In this document: positions 24,403 to 35,900 of the stretch, piece by piece
Layout: every line of letters begins with the position of its first letter
Numbering within the stretch: position 1 is the stretch's first letter
Origin: Celoporthe dispersa
Taxonomy: Eukaryota; Ascomycota; Sordariomycetes; Diaporthales; Cryphonectriaceae
Direction of reading: 5' to 3'
DNA: 64,000 bases
Assembly (NCBI GenBank): GCA_016584495.1
Contig: WAID01000003.1
Coordinates: 6,218,501-6,282,500, forward strand
The notes under the pieces: model-generated
Told to the model about the DNA's origin: nothing
The model's input: only the letters and a program-made list of their open reading frames with translations
The model's database searches: none
Position numbers and translations under genes: made by a program

Positions 24403-25953
24403 TCACAAGTCTTCACGACGCCGGTCAGGGCCCGACAGGCGTGCCATAGGATAATTATGATCGTCTTCTGGGTAATGGGTGTACTCATCATCCACAGTGA
24501 ACTCCGTGACGCGAGTGATACCCTGTGCAGCACCTCGGGCAGGCGGCCGTGATCCGGCCGGAGCTGTAATCGTAGTGGCCAAGGGCTGCTTGTCGAGCTC
24601 TTGGTATGGGCGGGACTTGTCCTTCCGGCTCTTCGAGCCTGCGTCCGCCCAAGACGGGTCGCCGCTGGTCCTGGACGTCCCGAGGGAGCTTACCCAGGAC
24701 CGCATGGAAGAGAGGAACTTGTTCTGGTCGAGGCCAGCGAGCGCTTTCGGGACAAAAGGCACACACAAAACCAGGACAGCCGCCGTGTTCTCAACGGCAG
24801 ACAGTAGGCCGATCACTCCATAGAAGTAGGTGACATCATCCGAGTCTAGATAGACTACTGTATACGCGAGCCGAAGTACAGCGGAGCCAACGCCTCTGGA
24901 GAGGGGAATTTTTTTGTTTTTCCTTCTTGTCAGCAAATCTAGGAGCAACGAGGGTTTCCTAGGGCCAGAATACTTACAGTAGACCAACGAGGAACACAAT
25001 ACTGACGCCCAGCCGCTTCTTCCACGTGGTCTGGAGGCCCCAGATGATTTTCTGGGGTAGTGAAAGTATGACCAAGTCGGCACAGAGGTTGAAGACAGCC
25101 GACGACAGGGCCATGGCTGGGACGCTGAACCGGCAGTGACGTCCCGGAACCAGGGGATTCCAATTGCCTTCGAAAGGGGTACAGTTGACATTGGATAGGA
25201 CGAGTGCAAAGATATTGAACAAGGCGACAGCGACAATGGTGCACCAGCTGATCACGAAGAAATAGTTGCGTGTACTCCGCGGTACAAATAGGGCCATCCA
25301 CTCCAGGAGGATGGCAGCCTTGATGAAGGGCGTCGCGAGAACATAGCAGATGGTCTGTAGGAAAGCCAGCTGTATTTTTTTGCCTCCCCCAATGAGATGT
25401 GTTAGTGAACTTGGAAAATGTCAATATTGTCCAGGGATAAGCTTTCGGAGACTACGTACGTGAAGGAAAGCGGCCAGGTTCTCAAGGCGGACGTTCCACT
25501 GGTGGACCATGAACCCGCCCACATAGATGATCCGCCAGTTCCCTGCCATCAGCAAATAGTAGAACACCTGAGCTCATTCATCAGAATTTGTTGCGGTAAT
25601 AGTCGGTATTGGATTGCTAGGTGCTTCATTACAAGAGCGAGAGCCGTAACAACTATTAGGTAGCAACAGTTCGTTAGAAGAGGCTCCAGGTTTCTCCTGA
25701 GTTGAAGAGAACACTTACCATCTCGACCATACAGATCTCTAGCAAGTATCTTGGAGTAAAGGCGGACCAGGAGAAAGATTGACGAAAGTACCATGCAGAC
25801 GATAAGCACAGGCTCGGCGATGTAGTTGAGATTGGGAGGATTGTCAAGATCTACAGTGGCACCATTTGGTGGCTGGAGACTTGGTCCACTCAGATTGAGT
25901 GCTTGCCTTGAACCAAGAATTGATGGCATCTCGGACCTGCGGCCTGAAGCCAT
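24403..25953 (-). CDS. Rhodopsin-domain (Pth11-like) seven-helix membrane protein
   Basis: A fungal integral membrane protein of the rhodopsin-domain (SAT4/Pth11-like) group, 415 residues. Five exons on the minus strand: 25953-25719, 25652-25633 (20 nt), 25567-25460, 25369-24978 and 24895-24403. Intron 1 (66 nt) has a CTAAC branch site; intron 2 is 65 nt. Family marks are a first helix (PVLIVCMVLSSIFLLVRLY), GGFMVHQWNVRL before helix 3, an LATPFIKAAILLEW helix and a loop with NCTPFEGNWNPLVPGRHC carrying two conserved cysteines, then SAVFNLCADLVILSLP. The C-terminal 110 residues are a polar cytoplasmic tail. No CFEM domain is present, unlike true Pth11. Such proteins may sense surface or nutrient cues; the ligand is unknown. 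All exons join in phase with no frame break. Confidence 0.85.
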
Positions 25954-27920
25954 GGTGGAAGGATACAGGACGAGAAGTGAGATCAAGAGTGGTGAGACCT
26001 AGAGAGCCCAGTGGTTCCACGCTGCTACCATCAATTGCGCTTTAATATGCAAAAAGGTAAGGTGTTCATGGCATGACCTGCCAGTCATGGAGGGTAAGCG
26101 GCAAGCACACCAGTATGCGGATCTGGCCAGAAATATCCCATCCTTCCACAGGGAACGCATTTAGCGGCATCTTGGAAAGTGCTATCACAGAGGATAAGAT
26201 GGGGGCTGGTGTTTACAGAATCTCAGTGATTACCGACCGCTCAGGTATTTTGCCTGGCCCCAGGATTTGAACAGTTCCAGCCAGTTTCGAAAAGAAGAGG
26301 AGGATCTGAGCTATTCAAGTATCAACGAAGTGGGAAATCGGTCCGAAAGCAGCCAGCCTCATGCCACTGGAGAATCGATATGCTATGGCTGAGTACTCGT
26401 CCAGCAGAATATGCTTATAGCAGGGTGTTTGTACTCCCAAGTGTATTCCAGAATCATCAGTTTCAACTTCGCAAATTTCATTTTTACGAGTATGCAAAAA
26501 CGGCAGAATTTCTTTTTTTTTTAAAAAAAAACCGCAGAAGTAATTCCGAAAAAGACTATAATAAAATTTAATATAATTTATTTTGTTTTGTTTACATGCA
26601 TCCCTATCTTTTCTAATTACTTTGAAATATAATATCGCTCTACTCGAAGCCCTAAATTTTTACAATAATAAAATCTTTAATGCTTATTATTAAATTGAAA
26701 ATATAACATGTTTAATATATACTTAAATCAAGACATATTTTATATTCGGAAGCTTGAGATTTAAAGTGTATAAGTTTGAAAATTTGTCAAAATTGAAATA
26801 ACTTGAGTATTATAAAGAACTAATATAATATTCAACTTATACACTTAATAAGCGTATAACAGGAGAACAACACAATCTTGGGGACTAGAACATAAAGCAA
26901 TCAAGTGAATATTCTCGACCGATTGCATAATAGCTGCTACATGCCTGATCTGCAAAGTGTGGCGATGACATTGAAATTACATCGGACGACCTGAGAAGTT
27001 AGTGCTGAGCTGTGCTGAGCTGCGCAAGCCAACCGCAGATCTTCAGTGACTCGTCACAATTCCTGACAAGGTCTTCTGTATTTAACACTGATTGTATGCT
27101 TACCACATCATCTTCAAGGGTATCTTTGGCACAGTGCGATGTCTACTGGGACCTACACCATTCGCTGTTTCATCGCTTTCATCTGGGATCTGCAGGTGAG
27201 AAAAATGAACCAGGAAATCCGTGCCAGTCCTGACCGATGACCACTTTAGTGATACGTAACAAGGTTGTAGTCAGCGTGCGCACCTCGGTGTTGATGACCT
27301 GTGCTACCCATCCTGTGGGAGAGGAAGCCTAGCGCCTGCTATCTGCATTGACACTTTTCACTAGAGTTGTACTATGTAGGCGAGAGGGTTCATGCAGGTG
27401 ATGATGATTCTAGGTTTCATTAGCTCTGGTTCAGTCTGAGTGAGACATATCGCTTCTGGGACGCCTAAGCGGTGCGCCTCAATTGGTCTGCAATGCGAGT
27501 AGTCTCCAACGCTGTCTGCCGATACTCGTTGTGGACAGCCGCTTCCTGTTGAGTGGCATTCGGATGATACGGGAAAGGGGGCGGCTGCAGCAAGAACTTG
27601 CGAGACCTTTGTACCATAGTATACAAAGACCACTCTGACAGCTACCTGGGTACGTATCTGGCTTGGTACTAGCACCTCATCAGCCCCCCGGCCACCCCCA
27701 AGTTCATCATTTGGACCGCTCTGCGAAAAGGACGTGTTAATATTGCGATTGAACTTTTCTGAAAGACCAAGTCAGCATCCACGTTTTCCTCTTCGTCTTC
27801 TCAAGAGTTCATTAGTCTGGATGTCGGCAGTCCCATGTGCGTTTTGCTGTCAGCAGTTCACAGGTGCACGAAGAGATCTCTTTCCGCAAGCATTCGTCGC
27901 GGCCCAACTAGATCTACGAC
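25954..27920. other. Intergenic with AT-rich island, left side of the cluster
   Basis: About 2 kb between the rhodopsin-like gene and the MFS gene, which are divergently transcribed. The block 26510-26880 is very AT-rich with many stop codons in all frames. The rest has ordinary composition but no supportable gene. The 105-codon minus frame at 27361-27675 has no family signature. Confidence 0.45.
26510..26880. repeat. AT-rich island
   Basis: A block of roughly 370 nt made almost only of A and T, with ATAATATAA-like words. In filamentous ascomycetes such islands are often relics of repeats mutated by RIP (C-to-T). I see no preserved ends or coding trace of a transposon, so the origin is inferred. 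Confidence 0.5.
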
Positions 27921-29689
27921 ATGGCATCCGACACGAAAGCCATTCGAAGCCCCGCGGAATCTCCCCAGCCACTTGCTGGCGACGGGTACCAACGCGGATG
28001 GCGGTTCTGGGTAAGCTCACATCTCCTTGCCAGCGCGCATCCGCTCAGCCAAAATCTCATGGTTAAGATTCGCCCAGGCTATCATGACGTCCATGTCGAT
28101 TTCCAGTCTACTGGTAGCTCTCGATGCCACAGCCGTCTCTACTGCTAGTGAGTATTAGCCTTCGAGTTTGGTCAAATCATGGCCTGCCACCCTCGTCTGC
28201 ACAGAACTAATAACGGTATGTAGTGCCCTCAATGATCCATGATCTGGGGTCTAGCCAAGCCTACATGTGGATTGCCAATGCGTACCTTCTCACGTCAACA
28301 GCTTTTACACCGATTTTTGGGCAAACTGCCAATATATTCGGCCGCCGCATCCTGACGCTTGTTGCCATTCTTGTTTTTGCGATTGGATCAGCAATCTCGG
28401 GGCCTGCGCCGGATCTCGGGGCGCTCGTGGCAGGTCGCGCCATTCAGGGCATCGGTGCAGCTGGACTGAACACGATGGTCGAGGTCGTCGTCTGCGATCT
28501 CGTGCCTCTGCGCGAACGAGGAAAATATATGGGATTTATATTTTCGATTTACGGTGTGGGCACTTCTATCGGGCCTGTCATTGGTGGCGTCTTCGCCGCC
28601 CGAGCGACCTGGAGATGGGTTTTCTATCTTAACCTTCCACTGGCCGCCATCTCACTCTTGCTGGTTGGAATCTCCCTCCAATCACTGCCGAGAAGCCGGG
28701 ACACAGAGTCCAACAACCTCAGACGTGTCGACCTGGGCGGAAATGTCCTGCTTGTCGCTACAATCACCTCAATTCTCCTTGCATTGACCTGGGGTGGCGG
28801 AGAGCAGCCGTGGTCGTCCTGGAGGACTCTGCTGCCGTTGATCCTGGGTCTTCTGGGGCTGCCACTGTTTCTGCTGGTCGAGTCACGAGTTTCTGAGCCC
28901 ACCACACCGCTGAGACTGTTTTCCAACAGAACATCATTTGCCGGCTTTTGGCTGTCGTTCACTCACCACGTCCTCACGTACTGGATCATTTTCGTCCTCC
29001 CCATCTACTTCCAAGCAGTCCTGGAGGCTTCTGCCCTGACCTCCGGAGTCGATCTACTCCCGACAGCAGTCATCTTCATGCCCTTTGCTATCCTGAGTGG
29101 AGCTATACTGAGCAAGCTGGGACGGTACCGCCCGATACACTTCGCCGGGTTTATTGCGTTTGCTCTCGCCATGGGACTATTCACACGTCTCGATCAGGAC
29201 TCGACTACGGCTTACTGGGCCGGGGTTCAGGTCCTAGGGGGTGTGGGCATGGGTCTCATCACAACGGTCACTTTGCCAACAATATTGGCTCCTCTGCCCG
29301 AGGCTGACGTGGCTGTTGCTACGGCCACCTGGGCTTTCATGCGCGGTTTCGGCACAATTTGGGGTGCCGCGATCCCGCTTGCCATCTTCAACACCAAGGT
29401 AGACAATTTGGTGCAAGCTCGTCTCACGAACGAGCGACTGCGCGCCTTATTGTCAAACGGAGGGGCCTATGCACTGGCGGCTGGCGGCTCAGTCTACTCC
29501 TCCGTGGACGAGGATATGAAAAGGACAGTAAAAGACATCTATGTCGACAGTCTGAAGTTGTGCTGGCAAGTTGGACTGGCCTTCGCACTTCTGGGCCTCA
29601 TTATTGCCTTATTCGCGAAAGAGATCCCCATGCGCACAGAGCTAGAAACGGAGTTCGGGCTGGCGGATGAGAGAAAAAGCGCAGAGTAA
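27921..29689 (+). CDS. MFS exporter, DHA2 (14-TM drug:H+ antiporter) type
   Basis: A multidrug-type efflux pump of 541 residues. Exons: 27921-28010, 28078-28147, 28224-29689, all in phase. The first helix ends in SLLVALDATAVSTAMPSM, the fungal DHA2 start. Motif A is GQTANIFGRRILTL in the loop between helices 2 and 3. Motif C is GPVIGGVFAARATWRWVF, with WRW followed by the YLNLP of the family. About 14 hydrophobic segments follow to near residue 515, and the tail is short and charged. The acceptor at 28077 was chosen because it keeps phase and gives the usual RFWAIM junction. It lies beside the EthD and PKS-NRPS genes, and DHA2 pumps of this kind commonly export the product of such clusters. 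That link is inference. The reading frame is intact. Confidence 0.92.
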
Positions 29690-30469
29690 CGGACAGGTGG
29701 ATGGGGAAAAAATGCACAGTGATGATGCGCAGGGGGTCCAGGAGCAAGATGCGGCAGAATGAGGCTCCAGCGTTTTGCAAGGCAACCCGCAGACACAGTC
29801 GAGTTAGAGTCAGAGGCTGAGTCAGGAGGGGATGGAACTAATGCTACTGGTGGACGGGCCATGGACCATGTGTAATTACTACGGCAGCCTTGACAAGCCT
29901 GACGGGAGAAGGAGGAAGATCCTACATACATAGGTACTTAAGGTCATGCAATGGCCTCTCGGCATATTGCTGCGCCGCAGCCTCTTAATGAAATCTTTTT
30001 CCAACGGGCTTATGAGACCAGAATCGATTTAGCCACCTTGCCAAACAAGGAATGTGACCCGAGGGAAGGTGGTGAGGGGGCTATCGGTCTGGTGCAGCCA
30101 TTATACAGCCTCCATGGGTGGTGATGACGATCATTACTTACTATTTGATGTCACTCCAAGAGCCTCCCGAGTGGTATTGGGACGTGCCTCCCAACTACAT
30201 CCGCCCAAATGCGTTGGGAGTGGGGAATCAACCTTCCAGCATGGTCGGAACCGCCGGGTGTAACAAAGCCAATCTCATTTTCCAGCACAACGGAAAGGAT
30301 GTACAAGGCGTCTCGAAGTAACTCTCTGCAAAAACACACTGAGATTCTTGGAATAGATAGGCACCAGCAGTTGATTTTCCTCTGGCTGTTTTCTTGGCTT
30401 CCTAACTACATGTTTCGTTCTGTTCATGGGCGACTCTGGATTTGGAAACCACGAGCACACGCCGAGCTC
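29690..30469. other. Intergenic between MFS and EthD genes
   Basis: About 780 nt between the 3' ends of two convergent genes. No supportable gene or repeat is seen. Confidence 0.4.
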
Positions 30470-30972
30470 TCACTGAGGAATATTGGCGGTCTCGCCGCCC
30501 TCCAACAGAATCGGTATGTCGTACCCCATGTGCACTGTAGACTTGGATAGATCGCACCACTTATCCTCGTCCTTGGCGGCTTTGCCAGCCCAATCTGGAT
30601 CCGCCACCATGTCCGTGAGGGCTTTGACATCATAGAACCAGTACTCCAAAATGCAGTCAAAGTCTCCTACGTCCCAGCTGGGCCGGTATTTCGACAGCTC
30701 CGCCTGTAGTCCTGCTCCTAGCTCACGAGGCGTGACAAACTTAGTGAGACCCGGGTTAGTGAAATTCTGTAGGAATAAGATTTGGAAAACCAAACGGATG
30801 TCGAATGAAAACCGCATACAAGAGTGTACTTCTCAATACCACATCTCTTGAATATGGGAACGGCGGCCGGAAGGTGTTCAGTGGTCAACCACTTGATAAA
30901 GTCGTCATGGGTGACGCCTTTCTGTCGATAATGACCAACGGTGTATTTGAGCAGGCGTCTCTGTTCAGCCAT
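30470..30972 (-). CDS. EthD-domain protein (small dimeric alpha/beta-barrel type)
   Basis: A 149-residue protein in two exons, 30972-30820 and 30766-30470, split by a 53-nt intron. The N-terminal half has the EthD pattern: a basic first strand (LLKYTVGHYRQKGVTHDDFIKW) then WLTTEHLPAAVPIFKRCG, which resembles the F..YW...H.P core of the family. The second half has DFDCILEYWFYDVKALTDMV followed by DPDW, also typical. EthD-fold proteins in fungal clusters act as dehydratases, decarboxylases or cyclases on polyketide intermediates, and others have no known activity. It is transcribed away from the PKS-NRPS gene across a 2-kb spacer, so the pair may share regulation. Intact frame. The reaction is unknown. 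Confidence 0.82.
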
Positions 30973-31464
30973 GGTGATAGTGAGCTGGTCGATGCTGCGT
31001 TGTACGGATTCTGAATAGGCAACGCCCGAGATCTGACAAGGAATGTTGTTGGAAGTAAGAAAACGGCTGTGGACGTGTTCAGTCAAGCGGCTTAAATATA
31101 CACAGTGTTAGTAAGCTCTAAATGTGGCTAAGCTAGACGCCCAGAATGATTCCAGCGGGGAGTAGTAGCGCAAAACTACGTATATAATGAAAGTGCATTA
31201 AATCCCCTATATTGATCATAAGCTCCCTGAAAGGAATAGATGAGCGTATAGAATCCTGCTAGCAGTTAGGGGCTGCTATCTGTCAAGAACCCTACGTTTA
31301 TTGTGATAAGGGCGCTGAAAAAGGCATACTGCTCAAGTAAGATTATTAAAGCCTTTATGATTAATAAACGGTCATCAAGCATCTTATGATGCCATTTGAG
31401 CCCCCACCCTATACAGACCTCGATCTGTATCTTCGACTGGTGAATAGAGCGGACCAATTTTCTC

Positions 31465-31684
31465 GGTAATATTGCAGATAGCGATTGCAGTTTGCGGTAT
31501 AACGCGCTCATCCTTCACAGCCCCCAACTGTTGGTAGTCAGTAATATTATAGATAGTCCTGCAACTTGTCGTTTGCATTACGACACCCAATCACTGGCCT
31601 GTATGAAGTCCCCACCCTTCACGGCCCCCATCTGTTGGTGATATCCTAAACAGCGTTGCAATTTGCAGTATGACGCTCCCATCG
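31465..31684. repeat. Diverged direct repeats in the EthD/PKS-NRPS spacer
   Basis: Three imperfect copies of a roughly 45-nt block start near 31466, 31541 and 31639. Shared words are GTAATATT/GTGATAT, then a TAGxxxTGCAxTTTG stretch and a GTATxACG-like end. Two copies are preceded by CCTTCACRGCCCCCA followed by CTGTTGGT, at 31512 and 31616. Spacing is irregular (about 75 and 98 nt), so this is a decayed array rather than a clean tandem repeat. Confidence 0.65.
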
Positions 31685-32259
31685 CCGATCTGTATCAAGC
31701 AAGGGCTTCACGAGTATTACTCTGATTACTTCCCGAAGCCCAGGGGGGAAAATGCGAGCACGGACAGGGGCCTCTTGCTGCAACAGTTGGAGGGAAAGTA
31801 CTTGGGACTTCAAGTAAGACAGGCGCTCTACGTGCATGAATGTATCTCGGAACGATAAGATGTGTTAGATGAACACGATATGCACTGTGTACCTTTTGGA
31901 ACTGATCAGGTATCAATTTGCGAGGTGAATCGGATAAGTACTCGCCAGGTGTTTTGACTATAGTGTTGAATATGTGATGGTCATTTCCGAGGGGGGAAAA
32001 AGCAACTCCTCGCAGCAAGGGCCTTACCAGCCACTCAGGTTACGAGTATGCTTACGCTCGACGGAGAACATGACCTGAAGATGTTGGGTGTGTACCTAGG
32101 TACGTGTCTGCTATTTGAACGCTCGGTATTCAATGCAACGCGTGTCCTCTGTGACGCGAGACGTGCTAAGAATCATATCTACTTCTGAGTTACAAAAGGA
32201 AGCCAACGAGAAACGTCAATTTGATACCTTCGAGGGCATAGAGCTAAATAACCAAATAT

Positions 32260-32530
32260 TCGAAATATAGCAAAATGCAGCGAGGGTTTTCTTTTAAACA
32301 AGAAAAGAGGGAAGGGATTTATTCATTACAAACTACGTATAATTAAGAAATTTTGAAATATAACATATTTTTCAAAAGGAAATAATAAGAATTATCAGAT
32401 TTTATACAAGGTTTAAATATGAATTTTACTTTGATATTTACATTTTTAATCCGCTTAATTCTTAGACGAATATCAATGATATTTCTTTAATAATTTAATA
32501 TGGCAATGACCGCTTAATATAATATATCAC
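32260..32530. repeat. AT-rich island before the PKS-NRPS gene
   Basis: About 270 nt of strongly AT-rich sequence with short A- and T-runs, like the island at 26510-26880. It may be a RIP relic. No element ends are visible. Confidence 0.45.
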
Positions 32531-32994
32531 TTTTTGGCATATAATATTACATCACCCTACTACTGTCAGAGAGACCAGGGCTTGAAGAACAGTCAGGCAC
32601 CCGCTTACTTTTTTATTGTGTGTAATGTTCCATGTAGCATACAATCTCGCAGGATGAGCCTCATGCTGCGCAGGGGGGAAACCACTCTGCTTGATCTCCA
32701 TGTACTAAATGAGGGCTATCGTAATGTCATCGATTACCAACATGTTGTAGCGTAGGCGACAGCCGATGTGCACCAGAATAGACACGAAGAGGCATCAGTG
32801 GCTATTGGCTGGTCGCTGCTCCAGTACTGAGTAAGGACAGTCTGAGGCTTTCCAATAGCAGAAAAGTTTGAAAGGTCTGACAGTACGCATACTATAGTAG
32901 TGTGTTCCCCCAGAGGGTGCCCAACCAAATCGGGGATCTAGATAATTACCAGACCCGATCACAGACCTCAGGCTTGTCTAAGCACCTCTTGAAG

Positions 32995-35900
32995 ATGAAG
33001 ACGGATCCGCCCCGCATGGAGTCCCTCAACAACTCGGCTATAGAACCTATTGCCATCATTGGAAGCAGCTGTAGATTTCCTGGGGGCATAAGTTCGCCCA
33101 GCCAGCTGTGGGAGGCCCTGAAATCTCCTGTCGATCTGCAGACGGAGATCCCGTCGAAAAGGTTCAATATCAGCGGCTTTTACCATGAATCCGCAGCTCA
33201 TCATGGGGTCAGTATTAGGTCTCTGTCGATGGGCATAGTAGGACTATAAGGGGGAAAATAATAACTGACTGACTGACTTGAACAGGCTACTAACGTAAAG
33301 TCGGCCTATCTACTCGCTGATGATCCTCGAGCTTTTGATAATGAATTCTTCAATATTCACACCAAGGAAGCTGAATCGATGGATCCACAACAGCGTATCC
33401 TTCTGGAGACTGTGTATGAGTGCATTGAATCTGCTGGGTACTCACTACCGTCTCTGAAAGGATCATCTACCTCGGTGTTCGTGGGCCAGATGCTAGATGA
33501 TTATCGTGATCTTCTGTACAAGGACGTGGAAGCTCACCCTCAGTATATTGCTACTGGAGCGACTGCACGAGCTATAACAGCCAACCGGATCTCTTACCTC
33601 TTCGACTGGAGAGGGCCTTCGATGACTATCGATACGGCATGCTCCTCCAGCCTCGTTGCTCTGCATCAAGCAGTTCAAGCCCTCCGAAGCGGCGAGTCGC
33701 AGATGGCCATCGTCGCGGGTGTCAACATGATTCTGAGTCCAGAAGCATTTATATTTGAATCCACTGTGAGTGGTCACGCGACCCTGCACATAATCTCATC
33801 GGGAAATCCGATTCTGACCAAATTTTGCTTCTCAGTTTGGCATGCTGTCTCCTACAGGCCGTTCGCGAATGTGGGACAGCGAAGCAGATGGTTATGCGAG
33901 GTAATTACGGTTCCACCTGCTGAGTATAATGCCTTCCAGGTAGAGACGATAATATTCTGACATCAGGGCTCTATTAAATATATACAGAGGGGGAGGGATT
34001 CGCTGTAGTCGCCATCAAGACGCTCAAGCAGGCAATAGCTGACAACGACGACATCGAGTGCATTATTCGGAATACCGGTGTAAACCAAGATGGTCGGACT
34101 ACAGGCCTGACCGTCCCAAGTGCCGATGCGCAGGTCGCACTCATAAAATCCACATATGCCAATTGTGGGCTTGATTGCCAGGCGGAAGAAGACCGCTGTC
34201 ATTATTTCGAAGCACATGGGACAGGTCAGTCGCTCCGAAGCCATTTCTTTTCTTCTAGTCTTCCGTAAATGAGTTTGATCAGAGTTAACACTAAGCATAT
34301 TATTATAGGCACGCTTGTGGGTGACCCCAAGGAGGCGGAGGCCATTTGCAAGGCTTTCTTCCCTCACCAAGACCAAGTTGTGAATGGCACCATGGAGACG
34401 ACGAGCACAGTCAGCAGCAGTGCTGACAAGCTTCATGTTGGCTCTATCAAGACCGTGGTCGGGCACTTAGAAGGCACGGCTGGATTGGCTGGGCTACTCA
34501 AGGCTTCCCTCGCTGTGCAGCATGGCTTCATCCCGCCCAACATGCATTTCGAACGCCTCAACCCGGCCATTGAGCCATTCTATGGCCACCTAGAGGTGCC
34601 AACAAAGGTCTTACCGTGGCCTCAGAGCCACCAGGTAGGGCTACCGAGACGGGCCAGCATCAACAGCTTCGGCTTTGGCGGCACAAATGCACATGCCATC
34701 ATCGAGAGCTGGGAAGATGGCCAGCTCCAGTCTGTGACGAAGGAGGCTGTCCACGCGGAGAAGCACGACGGCATGCTCGCCCACTATGGGCCCCTTACAG
34801 TGTCTGCCAGCTCAGAACATGCGCTCATGGAATCAGTCGCTTCTCTGTCTTCCACTCTCAAGAGCAAAGTCGGCGTCATCGACTTTCCCCGGCTGTCATG
34901 GACTCTACAATATCACCGGACGCCGCTAGCATTCAGGACCTCCTTTTCGGCCGGCACCAAGCACCAGTTGATAAACAAGCTGGATTCATTTCTCCACAAT
35001 AAGGAGCAGACGTCGAGCACATCTATCATGAGGGCAGTCAAGATCTCCACAGGCGCTAGGCTTCTCGGCGTGTTTACCGGGCAAGGTGCGCAATGGCCGA
35101 GGATGGGAGCCTGCCTGTACGAGCATTGTCCTTCCTTCAGGAGCACGCTTCACCGGTTGGAGAAGACCCTGGGAAGCAGAATCTCTGACGGCCCGACTTG
35201 GTCTCTGACTAAAGAGTTGTTAGCCACGGCGGCATCATCTCGCGTCTCCTCTGCTGAGATATCGCAGCCTCTCTGCACCGCGCTGCAGATCGCGCTGGTT
35301 GACCTCCTCAGGCAGTGCGGTGTGGATTTTACTGCGGTTGTCGGTCACTCCTCGGGGGAAATTGCTGCTGCATACGCTGCAGGTGTGCTGGAAGCCTCGG
35401 ACGCCGTCTTGATTGCCTATTATCGAGGATATCACTCTAAGCTTTCCCGGTCACCAACAGGAGAGCCCGGGGCCATGATGGCTGTCGGAATGTCAATGGA
35501 AGAAGCGAGAGCATTCTGCCAACAGCCCAGGTTTCTGGGTAGACTTACGCTTGCGGCCAGCAATTCCGTGTCCAGCGTCACCCTCTCCGGAGATGCTTCA
35601 GCGGTGCACGAAGCAAAGAGGATATTTGACGACAGCAAGACATTTGCGAGAATTCTAAAAGTCGATAAGGCGTATCATTCCCATCATATGGAAGGCGTTC
35701 GCGAGCCATATATTGAGTCCCTTCGTCGTTGCAACATCCAGCCGCGGAGAACCTGCTTTGGGGGACCTTGCACTTGGTTCTCAAGCGTCTATGGCGACGA
35801 TACGGATAGTACCACAGAGGCAGCATCCTCTTTTGCGGACTGCTACTGGGCAGAAAATATGGTCAACCCAGTCTTGCTTACCAGGGCAGTGACCAGAGCC

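Larger units (their letters stand above)
30973..32994. other. Divergent spacer between the EthD and PKS-NRPS genes
   Basis: About 2 kb that must hold both promoters. A TATA-like word (TATATTTAAG on the minus strand, 31091-31100) lies about 120 nt before the EthD start. The spacer also holds a set of diverged direct repeats near 31465-31684 and an AT-rich island near 32260-32530. No complete gene is supportable; the 68-codon minus frame at 31384-31590 runs through the repeats. Confidence 0.5.

Noticed and set aside
25568..25632. Read-through frame VMKHLAIQYRLLPQQILMNELR in the rhodopsin-like gene
   Set aside because: It is a 65-nt intron (GTAATG...CTCAG). Splicing restores an unbroken second transmembrane helix and the total length becomes divisible by three.
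27361..27675. 105-codon minus-strand frame between the rhodopsin-like and MFS genes
   Set aside because: No recognisable motif and no supporting neighbours in other frames.
33986..33989. Alternative 3' splice sites to avoid the surplus G in the KS region of the PKS-NRPS
   Set aside because: No AG in the right phase gives the conserved GYARGEGFAVV; only a one-base change in the G run does.
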